In this document: positions 1 to 14,039 of the stretch, one piece after another
How positions within the stretch are numbered: the stretch's first letter is position 1
Layout of the letters: the number at the start of each line of letters is the position of its first letter
Assembly (NCBI GenBank): GCA_000787465.1
Contig: JSYX01000164.1
Span: 1 to 52,683 of the forward strand
DNA from: Thermomucor indicae-seudaticae
Taxonomy: Eukaryota; Mucoromycota; Mucoromycetes; Mucorales; Lichtheimiaceae
Reading direction: 5' to 3'
Length of the DNA: 52,683 bases
Program-made: the position numbers and the translations under genes
Notes under the pieces: generated by a model
Told to the model about the DNA's origin: nothing
The model's input: only the letters and a program-made list of their open reading frames with translations
Databases searched by the model: none

Positions 1-1440
1 GCTCTGGCGGACCACACAAGTTAAGGACACTGGAAAACGAAACATAAAAAGATTCAAAAAGACCAAGTTATAAAAAATAATAATATAAGTGTGGAGAGAT
101 TGTGGAGAGTACAAAGGGGGCAAAACCCTAAGTGTCCTATAACTTATGCTTCCCCATCGCTGTCAGCCAGGGCCAGACCACTCGGCATCCGGTTAAAGAG
201 ATAAGATGTGCCTGAACAAGGTGCCTTTATATGCTGAATGGCCCCTTGAATCATCTGAGTCATTCTTGCATTCCAATACTTGGACATTTAAGTGGTTCGT
301 AAATGAATTTTTTCAATTTCCATTATATGAATCCAGTAACTGTTGGTTTACGTCTATCGAGGAATGTGAATGCGGCGCTGCTTTCGCAAGCCACATGGAG
401 AACGGAGGCGCACAGTGTCCATGGCGCGGACACTTCACTTGCCTTGGTCGTATAAAAAGAAGGCGGTTTGCACAAGCGGTCTGCGTTGAAGACGAAGCTG
501 TCCACACAGATTCCAAAATCGATCGACTCGTCAAGTTCCTTTTTTCTATAAGAGACTTAAAATAGAGCCACTCCTTAACAGGGATTCCATCAGAACGCGG
601 GGACCAAGCGGAACATCTTGAGTGCGTACGACTGAACGACGCCACGACTGGATATTCCATGCCATCAGAGCAACGTCGACGTCGACTTCTTCAACGGTGT
701 CTTCAGTCACATTCAATTGCATTATAGGCTATGTAAAAAAAAGCAATAACGACGATGAGTTTGTTCATATTTTTTGCATTAGGCGCATACATAGAGATGG
801 TAGTACAGGTGATATTAACCCAAGCGGATAAGCGTCTAAATAAAAGAAACGTGGACATAAACGACCGGCTCGTACCATATCTGCAGTCTTCTCTCGGTGA
901 ACTGACTTATCGACTCGAAACGGTAGCCAGTCCATGAGCTGTTGCCCGCATGGGTTGGCTTTGAAAGCATGTCTGTCCTCAAAACACAGTCGATGCAAAA
1001 TAATTGACTGTAGATTGGCATAAAGTATATTTGACACTCGCACATGATAGTTTCTTTTTAACGCAAAGTTGACATGCATTCGCCTCAAAGAGAGTCCTGC
1101 TCTAGACGCAAACTGAGCGCAAAAGGCGGGTTCTCTGGCCGCAAATGATCAGGAAAAATGCAGTATATGAGCTGAGCTGCATCACGTAGTGACTCAGCGT
1201 CGATATTTATAGTAGCCGAATAGGGATACATCATGCAACAGTCTTATTGTCTCTTTTGTCCCTGTTTACCCATGACGAACGATTACGAGTATATTTGTGA
1301 AAAACAGGCAAAGTTTAGACTTTAAGAGTGAGTGACATTGATGTTCATCCTAAACTTCCAGTTTTTGATATCTAGTTTCTCCACAACCTGGGTAACGAAC
1401 GGATAAAAGGCAATCATATCAAACGGGCCTAATTCACACC
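1..1440. other. Left flank without a secure gene
   Basis: No recognised protein family is visible in this stretch. Minus-strand frames between about 320 and 1140 stay open in short runs (for example 765-1138, 323-545 and 570-720), and some look protein-like, but they lie in different frames with no convincing splice sites joining them. They may be a decayed gene or chance. A short inverted repeat sits at the far left. Confidence 0.4.
18..145. repeat. Short imperfect inverted repeat (MITE-like hairpin)
   Basis: The arm at 18-31 reads AAGTTAAGGACACT. Its reverse complement is nearly repeated at 131-145 (AGTGTCCTATAACTT), with one extra base. About 100 bp of AT-rich sequence separates the arms. 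This could be a small non-autonomous element or the end of a larger DNA transposon that continues to the left. No target-site duplication could be confirmed. Confidence 0.35.
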
Positions 1441-1500
1441 GTTTTCATAGTTCCTGGTTACGAGCAAACGACGCATCAGCTTCACAGTCATGGATTTACA

Positions 1501-2833
1501 GTGGATGTCCATCCGGCGTTAGCCAACAGACCGCCACCGGATTTTGAGTTATCCAACTGTAAGAGCAACAACGATTTGCTAAAGTGCAACGATGTTGACC
1601 GCATCCCAGGTCAAGGTCGAAAACGAGCTCTTTTAATCGGTATCAACTACATTGGAAGCGAGCATGAATTGAAAGGTTTCTACAATCTGCTTATATCGTA
1701 TTATGCGCGTTGCTGAAGTTTGAACTTACAGGGTGCATTAACGATGTTCACAATATCAAATCGTTTTTGATCGAGCAATATGGATTTCAAGAGGTCCGTT
1801 TGTCCAATGTTACGAATGATCCCCGTTTTTCCTCAAGTGCTCATGCATATCATTCAAGGAAAATATGGTTATCCTGACGGATGACCAGAAGGATCCGACA
1901 CTCCAACCCACTCGAGCCAACATTATCCGAAGTATGCAATGGCTTGTTGAAGATGCCCAGCCTAACGATTCGTAGGTTATTTCTCATCTACAATAGCAGA
2001 AAGAAAGACCCAGATTATGCATGTGTTTGTACAGATTCTTTTTCCATTTCAGTGGCCATGGAGGAAGGGTGAAGGACGAGGACGGAGACGAGTTCGATGG
2101 TTTCGAGTAAGTCATTCGTTTGCTGTTATTAGAGAAGAACCCCTAAAAGTTTTTCTTCCATACATGTAGCGAAACCATTTATCCAGTAGATTTTAAACTG
2201 TATGAAGGTATTTCAGGTCAAATCATCGACGACGATATGCACGATCTACTGGTTCGCCCTTTACCTGCTGGCTGCCGTCTGACAGCCATCTTTGACAGCT
2301 GCCATTCTGGTACAGCCCTCGATTTACCCTATGTTTACTCCACCCAGGGCGAAATTAAAGACAATAACCTTTTCAAGTTTGCTGGACGTAAGATTCTGGA
2401 TGCTGGCTTAAACCTTGCAATGACAGGCGACAAGGAAGAATTCGTATCTTCTATCAAAGAACTACCACAACAGTTGATGGAAGCAAGAGAAGTCGAGGCG
2501 GAAAATAGAATCACTCGAAGCTCTCCCGCAGACGTTATCATGTTTTCGGGCTGCAAGGATTACCAGACTTCAGCCGATGCACAGGATCATGGACATGCTA
2601 CCGGGGCTATGAGTCATGCTTTCATAAGTAAGTAGGTCATAGCATGCTACTACCTAGCATCCCGCTGTGAAAGGTATACTTATTGCCGTTTAGCTTCTTT
2701 GCGCGAGAATCCCAACCAGTCTTACCAAGAACTCCTCAACAGCCTGCGTGATATCCTACGTTTTCACTATAGACAACGACCACAGCTTTCTAGCAGCCAT
2801 CCTATAGACGTCAACATGCCATTCACTTGTTAA
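1501..2833 (+). CDS. Type I metacaspase (peptidase C14)
   Basis: Caspase-fold cysteine protease that cleaves after Arg/Lys; in fungi it is linked to stress response, protein quality control and cell death. The exons I read are ..1675, 1732-1793, 1859-1971, 2035-2106, 2170-2627 and 2694-2833, giving 339 codons from 1501. Visible motifs are [11 protein letters not shown] at the start of the p20 domain, [12 protein letters not shown], the catalytic His in FFHFSGHGG and the catalytic Cys in DSCHSGT. The C-terminal part has the p10-like segment [14 protein letters not shown]. The beginning is uncertain: the frame stays open upstream to about 1396 with no ATG, so 1501 is only a conservative limit. 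The N-terminal Pro/Gln-rich prodomain usual in fungal type I enzymes is missing or very short (only ANRPPPDF is seen), and a 5' exon may lie upstream. It converges with the alanyl-tRNA synthetase gene across about 210 bp. Confidence 0.9.
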
Positions 2834-3045
2834 TTTCACCGCTATCCGTCCAACTTTTGCATTTACACTTCCATGTCATATTCTGAATGCTTGAACCAGC
2901 TCGCACGCAAAAACTCTAGACAGATCTCCAATAAAATTTTGCATTTGACAATCCAATTCGAAAACGAAAAGAGAGAACTTTATGCAGTAGGTAAAAAATG
3001 TATGTACAAATTCTCTATCCATATCATGACGGATATATACCGTTT

Positions 3046-6266
<3,221 letters not shown>

Positions 6267-7595
6267 TGCCTGTCAGAGAACGTCGATGTAGTGAGAAGGG
6301 GGTGGACAGAGAAGACAAGATAAATCCTTCCTTTTTTTGCCAGGTCGGGAAGTTACCGAAAAATTTCACAGGTACGAACCAATCACAAGTTGAATTGATT
6401 GAAACGAGTAACTGCCTGTCATGATGACTACCACAGCACCTGTGCCCGGCTTATCTATGTCGCAATGCTGTGGCTCCGGTTAAACAGAGTGCATATTAAC
6501 CTGGCATCTATGAGGAAATCCTTTGAACTGTGTAAAGAGAGATTACAGTATGCTCAGACGACTTAGAGCTCGCTTCTCGCCTCTGCATCTGAGAAATGGC
6601 ACGAATTATCGTCTAGCATACGGACTGGGTACAGGCAGCTTTTGATAGCAGATAGTCTTGTAGAATGCCAAGAGAACTGAAGCTGGCAGTGCTGTCTTTC
6701 TGAATCAGGAGATACATGTTATAAGTTATCCAATACCATCAAAGTTTTCTGCTATAGAGGATCCTCCGTCCTTAGCAAACAGATATCGCGAACTAACAAT
6801 GAGAATTGCAAGTATTGGGGAAGTTATTGTAGTGCTAGTATCTGCTAGGCATATTACCCGTACTTTCACATTGCAAGTGGTTGTTGTCTCTGTGCGTGTT
6901 TTTAATACTGTGTTCATTCTGGTGCCACTACTTGTAACAGGCAGACAAAATTCGAAAAGTGACCGAGAAGCCCGCCTTCCATAATTTTGGTTTGACAGTT
7001 TCCTACCTCGCTTTTTCTATGCGTATACGACCCCTTTCCAAGAAAAGGCATATAGCTCGTCTATAATTGAGCGAACTTTATATTCACGGCACAGCCTTCC
7101 CAGTAACCATAAGTTCGGGATAACCTATTGATTATGCGCGCACCCATGAATTCCGAAAAGCGTTGTCTCTGCTATAGCAGTACTCATCCCTGTGTCTATA
7201 CAAAGGGTACCCGAACTTTGCTTAGAAATCGACGCAAACGCCGACACGCAGGTCTGCATGTTTTATGGCGCAACATCTGAAGAAACTGTAAAAGAGGTTA
7301 TATTATATGGGAAGGAAAAAGAGAGAAGCCGATATACCGGGATCTGCCGTAGTTCAGTGTAGCGCAAATCGAAGGAGGAGGAGAGGGGTTTGATGGGGAG
7401 GGGGCGCAGTCTGCAAAGGAGTTATCAGCACCGTGCGTCGTAATATTGCTAATAGTCGATTTATGCATATATCTACGTCTTGCATACTGCCAACTGCGCA
7501 AGTGGTGGCCCAAACAACTTGTATAAAAAAAGAGAGCACTTACGTTTCTCCACTATTTTCTTTTCTTTAATTAACTTTTTGCAAAGTCTCTTATC
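6267..7595. other. Intergenic spacer, divergent promoter region
   Basis: This spacer separates the divergently transcribed alanyl-tRNA synthetase and the 7596 gene. I see no conserved reading frame, RNA gene or repeat. The last 100 bp before 7596 are rich in pyrimidine tracts (TTTCTCCACTATTTTCTTTT), typical of fungal core promoters. Confidence 0.5.
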
Positions 7596-9059
7596 ATGGT
7601 CGAACGCAAAAACAAGAACCTTGATAATGCTGCTCGGTTGGCTAGATGGTCAACTTCTGTCTATTCTACGACCAGCTTCTCTACGCTTTCTCCAGCACCT
7701 CCAGCAACTAGCAATAAGAAATTGCTAGGGTTTGGTTCCTCGTCCAAAAACCAAGTAGTCGATCCAATTCTTCCGCCTATTGACCACGACGATCTCAAGC
7801 AAGGCTCTCTGTATATTGTGAAAATCAGAAATGTGTCTGTGGCGCTATTTGAAGGTATGCATTCCCATCAGATCAATACTGCTACCTTATTGTGCTAACC
7901 GCGATTTTACTTCTCTTTTCGTAATGGAATCCAGGTTGGGATGATGATATGTGCTGCTTTGCGGTTTTACGTAAGCTATCTAATGCTGTTGATGTTGCTG
8001 GTCAAACCGACTCATTGTTTGCATGTCCTGTATAGGATCCGACTCTACTCCTATGCGATGGTCTGAGGCCAGGTAGGTTAAAACGATTTGTAAATCCAGG
8101 GGTTCGTAGGCCTTTCGAACGCTAATATAACTCGTTATAGATATATTCCCGGAGACTTTGACGCATACGATGCGTTCGACGATGCAGGCAATCCGCCCGT
8201 TCATTTGTGGACTCGTTATCTCCACGTCAACGTTCCAATCAATTGGTTCACAATCTTTGAAGAAGCACGTAGAAAGCAGCGCGAGTGGGTGCAAGAGCAG
8301 GATGCGGAGTATTATTACCCCGCGGATCAGCAAGAATCGCCGCCGCCGCCGCCGCCGCCCGCTCGTGTCACTGTGGCGCAATCCGTGCCTCAAGATGCTG
8401 ATCAGAAGCCTGGCCAAAATGGAGCAGGTACACCACCCAGTGAAAAGGAAAAGGAAGAAACGAACGACGATGCCACGCCACCTTCCACCTCGTCACGTTC
8501 TGTAAACGATTCGAACGAAGAGACCGTGGAGACACAGCAGCTAGAAAAGCACCCCAAGAATGAGGCTACCGCCGCTACTGTTACTACTACTGCTACGACT
8601 GCTAGTACGGTCACTACTGAGGAGAAAAACGGAGAAGCCAATGAAAACGCTAAATCGGTTGAAGAAAAACCTGTCAAGAACGACTCAGAACAAGCTGTCG
8701 CTGCTGATGCGGAGAAGACCACGGTCGCAGCAGCAACATCCGTCGAACCCACAACAATAGATGCATATAAGCGTGATGCTAAAAACAATCTAATTGATAA
8801 ACCTTCTCTCAACACGAATGGCGTGAACGGAGGACTTGCCCAGCTTTACGAGGGATTGGACAAGGAGCGCTTCTTTAACACCGAGATTGCCTTTCCTCAC
8901 GATCGAGAAAGGTTTTCAATTCAACCCGCTGCATATCCGCAGGAGCCGCCCTCTCCAGCCCCTGCGCCTGTGAAGAGCAACTCTAAAAAGCTGGAATCCC
9001 ACGGCGCGGTTCCAGCCAAGACAAAGCGCCGATCAGTCCAAGGTTTGTTCCGCAAATAA
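7596..9059 (+). CDS. Uncharacterised low-complexity protein
   Basis: I do not recognise this protein. Exons are 7596-7854, 7935-7970, 8036-8072 and 8141-9059, giving 416 aa. The first roughly 170 residues look folded, with a hydrophobic beta-like stretch (SLYIVKIRNVSVALFEG) and an aromatic segment (HLWTRYLHVNVPINWFTIFE). After that come a polyproline run (PPPPPPP near 8338-8360), then about 200 residues rich in Thr, Glu, Ala and Asn that are probably disordered, and a basic tail ending KRRSVQGLFRK. No signal peptide or membrane segment is seen. A polyadenylation-like AATAAA lies at about 9179, 120 nt after the stop. Splice phases agree at all three introns, so I am confident it is a gene but not of its function. 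Confidence 0.8.
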
Positions 9060-9712
9060 GCTATACTCACCTAGTTGTGATTTCCTTTTTACCCATTACA
9101 TTATCATAACCCATAGTTCCCTATCTTATTTATATTCTGTATGTCCTTAGCTTTAGCATGGTAGTATTTCTTGATTGAAAATAAAGATTGCCCGTCTTAG
9201 TACGGCAATTGCTCTATTTTGAACAAAAGACTGTGGGCACTCATAACCTTTTTTTACGGTCTTCGGGATCTTGCTAATGTAAATCATGAATCAAGGGTAC
9301 TCTCTTCCTTCAAAAGACCCAGCCATGCGGGAACAGTGAAGCCATGTGGCAATATGATACCCACTAAAATTATTAAGATTTACTTTACAAAAGTGATGTG
9401 GAATAGATCCTGCTATCCAAGTATGGAACGAAAAGACGATATGATTCTGTCGCGCACCTCCTTGATGTCGTCTGCATTTTTGCGATCTGCAAAGCTTGTA
9501 TTGTGCTGTGAATATCTTATGCACTCAACCATATCATTAGCATGGACAGCTTCCTAATGCATTATATACACAAAACATACATTGAATCTAATCACTACGC
9601 TGTGTGTACCGGAAAAAGGAAAACACCAGGCAACAAGGCTGCGTTGTAGCAAATATCAGGAAAGATTTCTGCAGCTAGACGTGTTTCCTTGCGAGTCTGG
9701 TTGCCCAATACT
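9060..9712. other. Intergenic spacer between convergent genes
   Basis: This spacer holds the 3' ends of the 7596 gene and the aldo/keto reductase. An open frame on the plus strand at 9219-9557 has no recognisable domain and lies in AT-rich sequence. I consider it noise. Confidence 0.5.
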
Positions 9713-10969
9713 TTAGAACACATCCGTTGGATCCCAGCAAAACCTCTGTTCCTGTGTCTCGTGCAACTTATCCAGTGCACTCATAGCCTTTACATCTAGT
9801 TAATACGAGGTGCATCGTAAAGGGAAGACAAACAGACATACTTCCTCTGAAAGCTCAAATGCGAAAATGCTGGCGTTCATTCTGACGCGCCCCGGATTAC
9901 TCGATTTAGGAATGACAGCCCATCCATGCTGTACGGCCCAGCGAAGGAGGACCTGAGCCGAAGACAGGCCATTCTGCTCAGCTATTTCGCGTATTTCTTT
10001 ATCCTCCAATAATCGTCCTTCGCCTAAACTCGAATACGCTTGCACTTGGATCTTGTACTTTGCACACAGCCTCAACAGGTCTTGCTGAACCAGTCGTGGA
10101 TGTAATTCGAATTGGTGGACGTGAGGGACAATCGTACAAGTGGCCAAGAGTTCCTCCATATGACGTGCTGTAAAATTAGAAATGCCAATATGTCGGATTT
10201 TTCCCTCGCGATAAAGTTGTTCGAGAGCTCGATAGCTTTCATGGCGGTTTTCTCGGTTAACAGGATCACTCAGCTTTTTTTTCGCAGTTCTATGTGTATC
10301 GAGCGATGTTAAAGGCGTGATGAACGACAACCGGCGTCTAGAATTGCTTTTTACCCTGGCCAGTGGATCAAATAGAGATCAAAGTATTCGAGGCCAATGC
10401 TATTGAGGGAATCAATGACCGCTATGAAAATAGTTGTTAGATATCTGGAAGACAACCATTCATTGATTCCTTCCCTCTCCCTTACCGTTGTAGCACTTCT
10501 CATAGCCTTGATCCTGGGGAGCTTTGATTTCGATCACTAAGTCAGATGTTCGAATAAGACACCAGCCAGGTCTTTCACTCACACAGTTTCGACGTGATAA
10601 ACAAATCTTTCCGTTCAAGGCCACCGAATGACGAAGAATCGGACAGAATCTCTTTGATTATCTTTCCTAAGATTTCCTCGTTACGATACACAGTGGCAGT
10701 ATCTATGGATTTGACCTTGAGTTCGAGCCTCTTGGAGTACGCAATTTTCCGTATCTATACCAATCAGTCTGTAACCACTGAGTATCGCTTCGCGGACAAC
10801 TGGCCTTAATACTTCTTCCGTCTTCATACGGTACGTTCCTACTAGAATCGCTGTGAACTCATCTATTTACCTAAGAAATGACGGAAACTTAATTACAGCC
10901 GAGCACAGGGATGCTGTCGCCATCGTGCAAACACAATGCCTTGATCGGCGTGCTTTGATCGTCCGGCAT
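9713..10969 (-). CDS. Aldo/keto reductase family protein
   Basis: NAD(P)H-dependent oxidoreductase of the AKR superfamily, expected to reduce aldehydes or ketones in the cytosol; the substrate cannot be told. Exons: 10897-10969, 10761-10841, 10583-10702, 10486-10521, 10355-10421, 9842-10289, 9713-9787; 299 aa, near the usual 300-320. The catalytic tetrad is present: Asp in RLIDTATVYRNEE, Tyr in the same motif, Lys in FITSKL and His in YLIHWPG. The cofactor-binding end shows VIPKSSNPGRV. The start ATG at 10969 gives a short N-terminus leading into IPVLGLGTYRMKTEEV, the usual first strand. Seven exons for a 300-residue protein is intron-dense, as expected for Mucorales. The gene lies next to the transposon graveyard but shows no damage. 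Confidence 0.93.
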
Positions 10970-12145
10970 GTCGCGTTTCTCAAGTCAGCGAAAGAAAAAA
11001 GGACTGTAAAATAACGCGGGCTTTCCAGGCTGATCTGTTCCGCGCTAACAGACCATGAGTCCAGCAGACATAGCTTACTACAGCTTACAGGCACGGCAAG
11101 ACGCAGCTTATCCGGTCGGGACGATTATCATCAAAGCAGTATCCCAAGAGAGAGGATCTATGAATCAAATGATGCTGAGCGGTTACTGTCAACAAGAACT
11201 GAGCGATCGCTTTCTTAACAAGGAACAAAGAAGTCGACGCTTCACTACAGCAGTTGTACGATTTAAACCGAGATACAGCCGAATCGACCGAAACGCCTTG
11301 CGAGGTCTCACAAACTATGGGTCAACCCAGCGAACAATAATGTTGATCTTCCAGAACCAAAGAGCCTCGAAGAGACCAACAGGCTTGGTTCAGGATAAAA
11401 GCATGGTATTAATCATGCCCATTATTCCCTGAGAAATCGTGCATCTGCAGGGATCCATGGTTCTCGCGGACATCGTTCGCTTTGGTTATTGTCAATGACT
11501 CGCTTGCCTTGGGCTTGTACGCTGTAAGAGACCAAGGGAAGCCCTTGCGGAAACTGCTGCGAACGTGAACATCCGCGTCCAAAGCAATGGCTTTCGTGTC
11601 GCGGTAGACACTGCCTTCGACGCGTCCAAGCGTCAAAGGACGTTTATTGCTGTTTTTGGTGCCAACGCCAGAAGCGGTCTGTGTGGTGCTCTCTAGAAGC
11701 AGACTTAGAGCTCTTGGCAGGAATTGTAGGTGATGTTTAAAAGCTGATTCGTCGTGCAAGACTGTTCATTGGCCATTTGAATAAGGGAACTTGGTCCTTT
11801 GACGCCGAACTCTTGCAGCTTCAAAAGACGATTCAGACGAGACAATTGGCGGCAAACGGTAGGAAGTCGAAGCTCAAAGCGATAAACTCGATGTAGAGAA
11901 GCGGATGATCGGTGAGATAAGAGAGGTGAACGAGATGCACAAGTGCGAGGTTGAGAAACAGAGCAGTCAAAAGCCTACGCTGGCGGATGCTGGTGGCTGT
12001 TTTCGATGCCGTACGACGAGAGCCGCGCACAAAGCTACAACACTGTATCATCATCGGGGCAGTTCTGAGAACGGAGGGCATGAGAATCGGTAAGGCTACG
12101 TTCCACCTATGTATGTTCCCCTCGATCTGAACCTTGCGATCTTTA
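10970..12145. other. Transposon-rich spacer upstream of the Merlin remnant
   Basis: There are several open frames on both strands (for example 11055-11432 plus and 11409-11759 minus), none with a recognisable family. Plus-strand frames switch repeatedly, as in decayed coding sequence. Part of this may be the lost N-terminal half or flank of the Merlin element that follows. No terminal repeats could be identified. Confidence 0.35.
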
Positions 12146-12615
12146 GGCCGCCAGGACTACCAAGGTCGTCCAATTGTCGTTAAAGCGGATGAAAGCAAAT
12201 TTGGTAAACACAAATACGGTAGAGACCACCTAGTCGAAGGCGTATCGGCAGTGGGCGGCGCGGAAAAGGTCCCACAATCTTGGCCACCGTTCCGGATAGG
12301 AAGGAGAAAACCCTTTCTATGCTGCTCTCCACTTGGAAGATTTCGAAATCCGGACGGATACGCGGAAAGCGTATAATGGTTTACAAAACCTTGGTAAAGG
12401 GCATATCCACAGAACAGTAAACTATTCGAAGGAGTTCAAATCCGAAGAAGGTGTCCATACGAATACCATTGAGGCTATGCATTTGAGTTCTTCGTAGGTG
12501 ATAAGCTCTGTCGTGACTGAAACATTTGCTAGGTACTTTGAATGGTTTAAAGTCTCGTCATCGAATTGCTGCGACCATGTCTGGGGACCTTCTTGAATTC
12601 ACTTGGCAACGTTAA
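12146..12615 (+). pseudogene. Merlin-type (IS1595/ISXO2-like) transposase remnant
   Basis: Decayed DDE transposase of the ISXO2/IS1595 fold, known in eukaryotes as the Merlin superfamily. The pieces occur in the right order but in different frames: ADESKFGKHKYGRDHLVEG (first acidic residue, 12188-12244), ILATVPDRKEKTLSMLL, IRTDTRKAYNGLQNLG (second Asp), VNYSKEFKSEEGVHTNTIEA (third acidic region, 12419-12478), and a C-terminal piece SRHRIAATMSGDLLEFTWQR ending at 12615. At least two frameshifts and an internal stop after the HTNTIEA block break it, so it is inactive. The N-terminal zinc-ribbon region is not recognisable. I recognise the family from the KxDESKFGK, RTDxxKAYNG and HTNTIE blocks. 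Confidence 0.8.
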
Positions 12616-14039
12616 TATGCCAGTACAATATACGAGAATGTTTCTGCCTCCGTATGTAGTCTATACTTTTCCTGAGGCAGTGTTTCAAGAGACGCCAGAA
12701 CATGAACAAAAGGTTAGGAGAAAAGAAGCATGCGCAAAAGCAAAAGACACAGACAACGGCGTTGTCAGAGCGATCCGTCTTGTCTTCGTTTTCTGAGATC
12801 AGAGATGTGGGTGATTGGATGCGCTGTCACTATTTCTTTATGTGCGGTTTAAACATCTCCATACATGACGATTTGTATGACGGTCGGAACCAAGGTCTTC
12901 TTGCTTGACCGAAGCTATTCCTCAAGGCATTGATTTGGCTGTCATAAAGCGGGAAATAAAATATGGCGTCTCTGACTTGGGAAGCCGTGGGCTGCTTTAT
13001 TCTGGACTGTACGCATCGAGAGTGCGCTTGCCGTCACGATAAGACATTTCGAGCCATCGCCAAGTTTTGCTGCTGGGCACATCACCTTTGGGGTATCATG
13101 AAAATGATCGATGAAATGGATCTGGATTTTGCTTACAGTCAAAGAAAATAAATAAAATAATAAGGTTTACTCATATGTGGTAGTTTGAGCTTAAAAAGAG
13201 GGAAATGGTGTCGCTGCAGCAAAGACTTCCAGCAAGCGTCGTGCGGATTCCAATAATATCCATTTTCACCTTTAACCGATTTTATCCATGTCAAGCTTTC
13301 TTTGAGGAACATGAGATCATTCCAACCGACGCTTTACAGCGCAAGGTAGCAGTCATCCATTAGAAATTAGTGCGACTACAATCTAATCTTCTGAAGCAAG
13401 AGTTCAAGAAGTAGTCCATTGGTTGTGGTTCCGGACTTCTTGGTGCTGCTTCTTAAAACTTAAAGATAATTATAATAGAACTGCTGCCTTTCTACAGTTT
13501 GTTCTCGTCGGTTTGAGGCTTTAAAATCGCTAGGCGCTGGCTTTCAAAAAGGAGGAAGTATTTGACTGGATTGAAAAGCCGGTGGAGTGCCACACCGTGT
13601 CACGGATATTGATTGCACTTCCAAATACGTATGCCGTGAGAAAAAACACCGTATGTTCTTGTTCTTCCATGCGCCATTTGTCAGCTTTTCGACGCAGCCA
13701 AGGTCTGTCAACAGGATGAACACTCTTGCGAATACGGTGGCGTTGAAGTTGTCCTTGCTTGTTGCTACGCAAGGAAATATTTTCAGAGGGTGTGAACTTC
13801 ACTGTCTCTCAATTCTACAGAACCAAACTTCCAGTATTATATTTGACGCCGGTCTGCATAAACCGCATGCATGCAGTTACTCTTCAAGAGAATTATGCAG
13901 CTTTATTAAGGAGGCGATGAAACACTATCTCCGTGGTGCTATAAATTCGATACGTGTGTGCCTTGGCCTTTTTTCTCTTTTTCTTCAGCATATGCTCTCC
14001 AACACATTTTTTTGTTTTCCTTCAACCGCTTTCTCTAAC
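12616..14039. other. Spacer with probable transposon debris and the BTB gene promoter
   Basis: No recognisable gene is present. Short frames (12566-12796, 12963-13151 and the upstream part of a long frame from 13587) lack domain signatures. The frame running from 13587 into the BTB gene is open by chance; its composition is unlike the BTB protein, and a TATA-like box lies inside it. Confidence 0.4.
13940..13946 (+). promoter_or_regulatory. TATA-like box of the BTB gene
   Basis: TATAAAT lies 94 nt upstream of the ATG at 14040 and is followed by pyrimidine-rich sequence (CCTTTTTTCTCTTTTTC). Position and context fit a core promoter. No experimental evidence. Confidence 0.4.

Noticed and set aside
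8338..8362. CCG repeat as a regulatory or fragile repeat
   Set aside because: It is short and in frame, encoding a plain polyproline run.
8402..8815. 137-codon minus-strand open frame
   Set aside because: Shadow of the Thr/Ala/Glu-rich region of the 7596 gene; Ser/Val-rich by antisense of that bias.
11409..11759. 116-codon minus-strand open frame in the transposon region
   Set aside because: No family recognised and no splice or start support; likely relic or chance.
13587..14039. N-terminal extension of the BTB frame
   Set aside because: Composition differs from the BTB protein and a TATA-like box lies inside it; the first Met directly before the BTB core is at 14040.
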